A stretch of DNA of 64,000 bases, taken from NCBI GenBank assembly GCA_051294375.1, contig CM119271.1, positions 10,543,376 through 10,607,375 on the forward strand, given 5' to 3'. Source of the DNA: Paraspadella gotoi. Lineage: Eukaryota > Chaetognatha. The position numbers and the translations under genes were made by a program. Positions 57,101 through 64,000 of the stretch are shown piece after piece. The notes under the pieces are model-generated. The model was not told the DNA's origin. It did no database searches and saw only the letters and a program-made list of their open reading frames with translations. Within the stretch, counting starts at the first letter, position 1, and every line of letters begins with the position of its first letter.

Positions 57101-58937
57101 TCTTCCCCCGGCCGACATGGTTTGCGATCTCCCTTCCCACGGCAGCCAATCCATCTTTTCTCCTTTTGCCGGCCTGACCAGCCTTCCCTTACCTTTTTGG
57201 GAAATGCAGATGATGCGGACATACAGAGAAGGATTCATGCGTCGCTATTGTCGTTTGTCCACTCTCATCGACGTCAGATTGATTTTGGCCCAGCAAATAG
57301 CCAGGCGAGCGCTCAGCACGCAGGAAATCAACGCCGGCGATTCCGCCATCAAGCAATGCAAGGATCAGCAGAAGGTGCTGGAGAATTGCTGGAAACAAAC
57401 TCGTTGGGCCTACGACATGATTTCCGCCGCTCGAAGTAAGCATAGCGAGTGCGGGATTAAGCTCAACGGAATTCTTGCCTGCGATCATCCCTTGGCCGAG
57501 CCGATCGACGATCCAGTTTACGCGGTTCCTTACGAAATCCCGACCAATCCCGGATCGCCAGAACTTCGACCGAATATCCGACGAAAGTTTGGATCGACAG
57601 TAAACAACAATAATCCCGCCGTCGCCCGAATCGAACGATCCTCTCATCCGCCACCCAACTTAATCTTCAACGATTCCGTCAACGTCGAACTACAAAACAT
57701 TCCGCTCAAGACGCCCGACGGCGTCGAGATCGCTCCCAAGACTCAAAAGACTAAAGTTTCGCTTAAATCTCCTCAATTTTCTCTTCCCTTGTCGCCGACG
57801 AAAACGTACCAGGGATTTTTCCAAGAGACGAATCATCAGCGGCCGTTGCTCGACTTTACGAAAATCGCGACGAATCTCTCCGCGTCCGGTTCTTCCGCCT
57901 CGTCGAACGGTCGCTCTTCAACGCGAGACGCTCACGCGTCCAAAGCTTCTCTCAAACTGCGCGAACATCTCAAGTCGGGCGCCTCGAAAGAGTGGGTGAC
58001 CGGACCTTTTCCTCACCCGAGTCTCCACCCGCTGTCCAAGATTCAATCGTTTAAAAACGGAACAAACTGCAACCGTTTGGTCTTGGACGTTCACAACGCG
58101 TTACCGACTGAGCGGCGTTTATCCTCGAGATCGTCGGCCAACAGCGGCAGCGGGAGCATCGCCCGTTCCAGCGTTTCCGCCGGCAGCCCGAGGCAGTCGT
58201 GGCGGGGAGCGACAACAACGACAACAACGAAAACGAAAGTAGATTCATCGAGCGCTTCTTCCCCAGAGTCACCTCAAGTCGCACCTAATTTTTCGTCTCA
58301 TTCTCCGTCGTCGAATCGTGGCGCGTCTGAAATCGGGGTTCGTGTCTCATCCTCTTCTTCGTCTTCGTCAGAACCGAAACGACGATTCCCAGCTGACGTA
58401 CCAAATGATGGAGGCTCCGACGCCGTTGACGGGAAGGCTCTCTTCTCGGGTCAATTCCACGTCGAATACGTGAACAAGGTTTCCGTTCCACCTCAGCCCC
58501 TCGTCGAGTCCAACCACCGAGTGTTGGAGGAGTGCGTCCCGAGGATCCCTCAACCGATGTCGCCGACGCTCGACGACGCTTCCTCCACGGATCGTCTTCA
58601 AACGACATCCTCGATCCCGGTCTTCGCCGCTTACTATCACGGCCTACCTCCGGGGCAAAAGGTCGTCGTTCCGATCCAGACGGACACGGTGGTGGGCGAC
58701 GTGGTCCGGGCCGTGGTCAAGCACCTGAACAAGATGGTGATCATCAAAGGAACCGGAACTCCGGTCTACACGGACGACGATCTCTCCGATTTTTATTTGG
58801 TCTCTCAAATCGGCGACGTCGACGAATCCGCCTTCGACGACGGAAAAAACTTTGGCGACGTTTTGGCGGCGACGACGACGACGACGTCGAAACCTTTCGT
58901 CGTTAAACGTCGCGGAGAAATTAACGGGTCTCGATGA
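54179..58937 (+). CDS. ANKFN1 / Wide-awake family protein (ankyrin and fibronectin III)
   Basis: Two exons, 54179-54428 and 54724-58937, join in phase (DAAG/PSSPTR) into about 1487 residues. The Ser/Pro-rich basic N-terminus (MRSSSMTSPKSLKTPSS) is followed by an ankyrin segment around residue 320 (FTPLDVAVMLGNRVVAKLLI) and a fibronectin III domain at about 430-530 (ISEPRRSGGALVTMYKVEWS, YFVRVSAMNLKGCGPA). A long family-specific region follows (FLGIKNLGQVNYTVERDSNG, PNVLRPGIGRWIPQDFVLD, LIGSMDQINIIVPEKLPNVP). Near the end lies a Ras-association-like segment at about 1380-1460 (VFAAYYHGLPPGQKVV). In flies Wide-awake acts in clock output neurons and modulates GABA-A receptors; the vertebrate relative is ANKFN1. 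Start chosen as the first ATG in this exon frame. Nearly all the coding sequence is one 4.2-kb exon. Confidence 0.9.
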
Positions 58938-60125
58938 TATGAGGATTTAAAAACAGAGAGAGATTTCAGGGCGAGCGCGCGTAGAGTAGTCTATTTATGA
59001 TTTCGTCTGTCGTTTTTAAGTTTCACTGATCTTTTTTTTTTTCTTTACCAGCGTTTTGATGATAAAAAGGCGACGCATTCAATGTTGAAACGTTCTGTAG
59101 CACTTTTAATATGGTGAAACAGCGGTTTTTTTTATATGTTTTTTATGTTTTATTATCAGTATTTCTAAAATACTTTTTATGTTGTGTGAGCAGAACAAGT
59201 CGGGAAAATGTTTTTTTACCAAGATCTAAGTCTTAATGCCAAAATTGTTAATCCTGTTAAGCTTCATTTCCAGTATGGTTTAGTAGCATTTAAGTTTTTT
59301 TTTTTAGACTTAGCATTTTTGAAGAGCCGTTTGTGCCTTTTTTCAAAAAATTCCTCCCGTTTGACCAAAGAAAATAACGCCAAGGTTCCAGGTCTGGTAC
59401 GACATTCATGTCTAACTTTATTGTAAAGTAATTGCTTTTTAACAAACTTATTACTTTTTAAAAAATTAATGTGATAAATAAAAGTGGGGTAAAATTGTGC
59501 AATATAAATTTTGAAATTACTTTTATAATATATTCATTTATCGATTATGCTCTTAAACATTTTACTATTTAAGTCCGGGAGAAAAAAATTAGAATAACAT
59601 GTGCGAATAGAAGTGAGGCTTGCATTTCGATCGAAGTCTGATCTCGATCCCGCAGCCTCTTTTGTATTCATCGATGAAAGGCTCGACTCCGGTCATCGGC
59701 TGCAGTCCGTTCACGTCGGTTCGACACAATTCCCTTTCGGGTCGAGCGCAGTCCAAACCGGTTTTCCTCGAGGCCAGACTCCAGAGGGGGGGACTCCCTC
59801 CTCTTCCTCGCCCTTCCGTGAATCGTTTTTCGTCTTTGTTGTTTTCTTCACTGTTATTCGGCTACGGTTTATTCGAAGCAAAGTCGCGCTCATTTATTTC
59901 TTTTCTAAATACTTACGACCTTCCGAGCTTGAATCAGTACGACTGTTTAATTTACCACCACGCCGTTGTTACTCGAATTTCACATTTTATATCTCGTTCA
60001 CCGTTGGTTTCTGTTCACCGTTGATACTCGCTGTTTTTTTTTTTTACCCCCGCTCTACTATTTCCCTATATTATTTTTACAGGAAGATTGCTGTCGCTTG
60101 CGACTTCTTTGAATCATTTTTCACC
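58938..60125 (+). other. Wide-awake 3' region and spacer to PNO1
   Basis: AT-rich, with possible poly(A) signals (ATAAATAAAAG near 59475). A GC-richer patch at 59600-59830 is open in two frames: one is compositionally protein-like after the acceptor-like CCCGCAG at 59656 (SMKGSTPVIGCSPFTSV), the other is Ser-rich. I do not recognise either and cannot say whether it is an alternative terminal exon or chance. An acceptor-like ATTATTTTTACAG ends at 60082, 43 nt before the PNO1 ATG. Confidence 0.45.
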
Positions 60126-61228
60126 ATGTCGTCTACGGAACTCGAATCGGCAGGTAATTCAATACTTTGGGGGATTGTAAAGTTCGATGAACTTCCTTGT
60201 ACTTTGTTGTTAATATAAGTTTTTTGGTTTAATTAAATAAAAATAAGTCAAATAAAAAAATTATTATTCAATTTCCCAGCGGGCTCGTCGGAATCCGACG
60301 GCTTCGTTCAAGTGAAAAGTCGAAAAAGGAAAAGCAAAGAATCGGGGATGGACCTCGAGGGATCGGAACGTGAGTAGAGAGAGAGAGCGAGAGAGAGAGA
60401 GAGAGCGCTTATCTCAAAGCTTTTATACACAATCTCTTTTTCATAACCACTTTTCAGAAGCTGCCAAGAAGAAACCTCTTTTCCCTCCTATCTCCGCTGA
60501 GGCCCTCGTGGACTCCGTGGAAGGTTTCAGAAAGGTTCCAGGTAAGACAATCCAAATGGCTAAGAAAATGGCCATGAGTTTTATAATCTCATTACATTTA
60601 CGAATTAATAATATAAAAAAAAATTTTACAGTTCCCAACAATCGATACACGCCGTTAAAGCAAAACTGGGAAAAGCTTTACACTCCGATCGTGGAGCATT
60701 TGAAGCTGCAGATTCGTTTCAACCTGAAAACGCGTAACGTCGAGTTGAGGACTTGCGAAGAGACGGATAATATTGGTAATTGGTAAAGGGTGTTCGCGTC
60801 AAAACTTAGAAATAAAAGACGATGATCACATTTTCACTTTCCTCTCCCAAGGTTCCCTCCAAAAAGCGGCGGACTTTGTCCGCGCCTTCCTCCTCGGCTT
60901 CGAAGTCTCCGACGCCCTCTCCCTCGTTCGCCTGGAGGATCTCTTCCTCGAATCATTCCGCGTGACGGACGTGAAGCCTCTCAAGGGCGACCACCTCTCT
61001 CGCGCCATCGGCCGCATCGCCGGCGCCCACGGCAAGACCAAGTTCACCATCGAGAACGTCTGCAAAGTGCGGATCGTCCTCGCCGACGAGCAAGTCCACA
61101 TCCTCGGCTCTTATCAGAACATTCGATCCGCGCGTCACTCCATCAGCAGCCTTATCCTCGGCAGCCCGCCCAGCAAAGTCTACGGATCGATGAGGGCCTA
61201 CGCCTCCAGAGCCGCTGCGCGGTTTTGA
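60126..61228 (+). CDS. PNO1: PNO1 (Dim2), KH-domain 40S ribosome assembly factor
   Basis: Five exons: 60126-60153, 60280-60369, 60458-60541, 60632-60775, 60852-61228; 240 residues, close to the human 252. PNO1 binds the 3' end of 18S pre-rRNA and works with the nuclease NOB1. Seen: an acidic/basic N-terminus, [20 protein letters not shown] and [20 protein letters not shown] (first KH-like fold). The second KH domain follows from residue 115 ([37 protein letters not shown]) with a GAHG motif at the GxxG loop. The C-terminus [19 protein letters not shown] is the family signature. All four introns are phase 1. A GA repeat begins directly after the second donor (60370). Confidence 0.96.
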
Positions 61229-61423
61229 AATATCTTATTTTTTTTTTAGTAGTCGCTAATTGACGTTTTACGAGTAGTTATTTAATACAATGAGATGTTG
61301 TCCGATGTCCAGTTTCGACGCGCATGCGTGAATCCCGTTTCATTTTAAAAACAACCTTGTTGATTTCAGCATCTTTTAGATAATACAGTTTTGACGAAAA
61401 TAACTTTTTCCTAAAAAAAAAAA

Positions 61424-62083
61424 ATGGGGATCGTGGTTGGAATCGGTGGAGTCAGTTGCGGCGGGAAAACGACGCTGGCGCGGAGATTGAAGAAAGAGCT
61501 GGAGGTGAGATTACATAATGTGATGATTGATTGTGATTGATCGTGATTCAAGCAAATCTTCGCTTTCAATCTTCAGTCCCCTCCCGACGCAGGCGTCGTC
61601 ACCGTCCTCCACCAAGACGACTTTTACAAAGACGAAGCCACCCTCTTTCGCGAGGGCCACCCTTACGACGAGCAACTCCGCTACCACAACTGGGAACTCC
61701 CCGGGGCCTTTGACGCGGCGCGCCTCCACGAGCGGCTGGATGGCGCGACTGGGTTGACCCTCGTCGAAGGGATTCTCGTGACGGAGGACGAAGGAATCGT
61801 GGACACCGCGGAGGTCGTCTTCTTCCTCGATTGCTCGAGGGAAGTTTGCTCGGAACGGAGGATCAAGCGGAATTACGAACCGCCGGAGCCGGAGGGATAT
61901 TTCGACAAATATTATTGGCCCTCATACCTGAGCATCAAGGCCAAGGCGGAGTCGTTGACGGAGAGTGGGCGTGCCGTCGTCTTTTTGGACGCGACTGAAT
62001 CCATTGAGACTTTGACTTCGCGGATGACAAAGGATGTGACGGAGGTTTTGACTCGAAAACGAGGAGGTATGACTGGTTTGTAA
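61424..62083 (+). CDS. Nicotinamide riboside kinase (NMRK family)
   Basis: Two exons, 61424-61504 and 61577-62083, phase 0, 195 residues (human NRK1 has 199). It phosphorylates nicotinamide riboside to NMN in NAD salvage. Walker A loop GGVSCGGKTT lies at residues 8-17; an acidic pair in LHQDDFYK at 38-45 matches the substrate-binding/catalytic Asp; LVEGILV is the Walker B-like strand. The lid arginines are in SERRIKRNYEPPEPEGYFDK, followed by the conserved WPSYL. The ATG is the first in frame, 195 bp after the PNO1 stop, with acceptor-like TTGATTTCAG ending at 61369. Whether it is orthologous to NMRK1 or NMRK2 cannot be decided here. Confidence 0.93.
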
Positions 62084-62623
62084 GGAAAAACAAAAAAACA
62101 AAAAAAAAAAAACTAAGAATATAATTTGGTAACATTAAATCAAATCAAATTGTGTAGCCTTTTTTTTTCAATTGATAATACGCGGAGGTTAATTCAGGGC
62201 ATCAGAGAAATGTTAATTTACTCTTTATTTCTTACGGCTTACGTAATTTTTTATTTGTTCTGGTGATATTTTTCTTTCTTTTGGCCCTTTTCATTTTCCG
62301 TGACCCCTTTACTCAATAATTGCTTTTTACATTTGTGTTTCTTTCGATTTCATTTTAAATTTGTTATATGTTCAACGATTGTTTGTTTTTTGTTAACGAG
62401 TACAGTATTTTCTACAAAGTTGCTCACGCCTTTTCTTCTTTAGCAATCCTGCTAATCAATTCGAGATTAATCAAAGGGTAAGTCATTTCAATGTTGCCTT
62501 ATTTTTTCGTTTTTAGAAAACAAGTCGTTTATGTCGGAAGGGTCGAAAAATAATTTTCTGGTTATTTACTAACCTCAAAAAAAAAAAATTAACTTCAAGT
62601 AAATAACCAAATAGAAAATAAAA
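62084..62623 (+). other. NMRK-RED spacer with a probable 5' leader intron of RED
   Basis: AT-rich. An acceptor-like TTTTCTTCTTTAG ends near 62444. A good donor GG|GTAAGT at 62478 pairs with TTTTTCGTTTTTAG ending at 62516, which would make a 39-nt intron in the RED leader. No coding sequence seen. Confidence 0.45.
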
Positions 62624-64000
62624 ATGCGAGACGACGAGCCTTTCTCCAACCCGATCGCCCCCGCGGGCCACCAGAACCAAGCCGAGGACGGCAAGGATGA
62701 CGCCAAGCCCCTCAGCAACGATGACTTTCGCAAGCTCGTCATGTCGACGCGCGGGGGGCCTTCGGTTCACGGAAGCGGGGGCAGCGGCGCCGCTCCTTCC
62801 ACCGAGCGAAAGACGGTGCTGGGCATGGGCCACTCTGTCCGCGGCATGCGCATGGGTAGCACCAGCAGTTCCTCCGGCGAGAAAGTCGACATTCCTAGCT
62901 CCATTAAAAGCGAGAAGCAGGACAGAGACGCCATCGAACGGCGGAAAAAGAAAAAGGCGCAGTATCTCCAGCTGAAGAAGATGGAGCTGGAAAAAGAGGC
63001 CGAGTTGGCGAAAAAATATCGGGATCGGGCCAAGGAACGCCGCGAGCACGCCGAGAAAGACGATCAGGTGCAGGAGGAGCTCAGCACGACCCAGAATTAC
63101 CGCGCCGTGGCGCCCGGCGCCAAAGAGGGCGAGTCAGACGAGCGCCGCAATCGTATCATCCAAGAATCGAAATTCTTGGGCGGTGACATGGAGCACACCC
63201 ATTTGGTCAAGGGGCTTGACTACGCTCTGCTGCAAAAGGTCAAGGCGGAGATCTCCAACAAGGAGCTGGCTCTGGAGGACGAGGAACTCGACAATATTCT
63301 CGAGAGCCTCCCGGCGAAGGAGGAGCAGCCAAAAGAGAAGGCGGAAGTCGACCTCAAATCCCGATACGAAATGAAAACCTCATTGGCTAAAAACATTCAT
63401 CGCGTTCTCTTCGATCAGAAACTTCCCGAGCGGAACGAACTTTTCGCGCCCGGCCGCATGGCCTACGTCGTCGATCTTGAAGACGACTTCGGCGAATCCG
63501 ATGTCCCCACCACCGTCATTCGTTCGAAGACAGACTGTCCCGACGTGGAGACGACTTCCACCCTCTCCGCCAACGACATCGTCATTCAAAAGCTCACCCA
63601 GATTTTATCCTATCTGAGACAGGGCCATCGCGGGAAGAAGCTGAAGAAGAAGTTGGCCAAGGACGAGAAGTTGCACGACCCGGCGCAGGAGGAAGGGATC
63701 TTCGGCGCCGAGTTCGCCGTCCCGCAGCCGCCGACGTCTTCGTCGTCGCGGTTCAAAGGGAGCGACAGATACGAGAGAGGCGAAGGGAGAGAGGGACGAG
63801 ACAAATCCTCCTCTTCCCGATGGGACGATCGCGAGAGATCCAAGCGGCCCCAGAAGGACGATTCGGGTCGATTCTCTTACTTTGACGAACCCAGCGCCAA
63901 GGAGAACGCCGAAGACGCCGCGTTCGAGGCGCCGGCCGGCAGCAGCGCCGCCGAGATGATCAAGAACATCAACGCCAAGTACGCCGGATACGAGGCGCCC
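62624..64000 (+). CDS. IK: Protein RED (IK), spliceosomal factor, 3'-truncated by window end
   Basis: A single open exon of 459 codons runs off the window. The start MRDDEPFSNPIAPAGHQ matches the family start (...SEPFSNPLAPDGH). Conserved blocks: LSNDDFRKLVMSTR, ELAKKYRDRAKERREHAEKD, ESKFLGGDMEHTHLVKGLDY, ERNELFAPGRMAYVVDLEDD, VPTTVIRSKTDCP and KLTQILSYLRQG. The Arg/Asp/Glu-rich stretch around 63750-63850 stands where RED proteins have their RE/RD repeats, although it is shorter and not a perfect repeat. RED acts with SMU1 in the spliceosomal B complex. The last conserved part visible is AAEMIKNINAKYAGYE; roughly the C-terminal fifth is outside. Confidence 0.96.
   Translation, partial: MRDDEPFSNPIAPAGHQNQAEDGKDDAKPLSNDDFRKLVMSTRGGPSVHGSGGSGAAPSTERKTVLGMGHSVRGMRMGSTSSSSGEKVDIPSSIKSEKQDRDAIERRKKKKAQYLQLKKMELEKEAELAKKYRDRAKERREHAEKDDQVQEELSTTQNYRAVAPGAKEGESDERRNRIIQESKFLGGDMEHTHLVKGLDYALLQKVKAEISNKELALEDEELDNILESLPAKEEQPKEKAEVDLKSRYEMKTSLAKNIHRVLFDQKLPERNELFAPGRMAYVVDLEDDFGESDVPTTVIRSKTDCPDVETTSTLSANDIVIQKLTQILSYLRQGHRGKKLKKKLAKDEKLHDPAQEEGIFGAEFAVPQPPTSSSSRFKGSDRYERGEGREGRDKSSSSRWDDRERSKRPQKDDSGRFSYFDEPSAKENAEDAAFEAPAGSSAAEMIKNINAKYAGYEAP

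Noticed and set aside
59050-59100. Another hammerhead-like string (TTGATGA ... GAAACGTTCTG)
   Set aside because: The first core base is wrong, no convincing stem II pairs, and the GUC triplet is absent.

Overview
The window is nuclear DNA of an animal. Its genes have many introns with GT-AG boundaries, exons are GC-rich against AT-rich introns, and there is a canonical U2 snRNA. The gene set (Numb, an NMDA-receptor GluN2-type subunit, a Wide-awake/ANKFN1 protein, IFT172) is bilaterian. The U2 sequence, the Numb and GluN2 proteins and the abundance of GA/CT microsatellites fit a protostome, perhaps an arthropod such as a crustacean; this placement is an inference. The assembly has seven N-gaps and local signs of uncorrected single-base errors.

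Layout. 1-2034 is simple and tandem repeat (pyrimidine tracts, ACTGA-type satellite). 2035-14847 (+) is a GAS2-like cytoskeletal linker gene (partial CH domain, GAR domain, long basic Ser-rich tail) whose 5' end is not visible. 14848-16815 has no recognised gene. About 16.8-43.7 kb (+) is a very large GluN2-like NMDA receptor gene with about 39 recognisable exons. Its 7.6-kb intron (28207-35790) contains a Numb gene on the opposite strand, and its last intron contains a U2 snRNA gene. Its introns also hold several repeat families: a 2.29-kb hAT-type element with an 8-bp target duplication, hammerhead-ribozyme-like motifs of the kind carried by Penelope-like elements, a foldback/tandem repeat family (R1), a dispersed short repeat (R2), and a fossil piece of a retroelement ORF.

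45.7-64 kb is different: a compact head-to-tail run of plus-strand genes with short spacers. In order these are IFT172 (ciliary transport), MRPL44 (mitochondrial ribosome, with a GC-AG intron), an ANKFN1/Wide-awake homologue, PNO1 (40S ribosome assembly), a nicotinamide riboside kinase and RED/IK (spliceosome, cut by the window end).

The genes do not form one pathway. The first 44 kb holds long, intron-rich cytoskeletal, neuronal and cell-fate genes; the last 18 kb is mostly housekeeping. The points most worth a second look are the hammerhead-like motifs, the antisense nested Numb gene, the duplicated splice acceptors and frame breaks in the GluN2 amino-terminal exons, and the altered pore (N-site) residue of GluN2.
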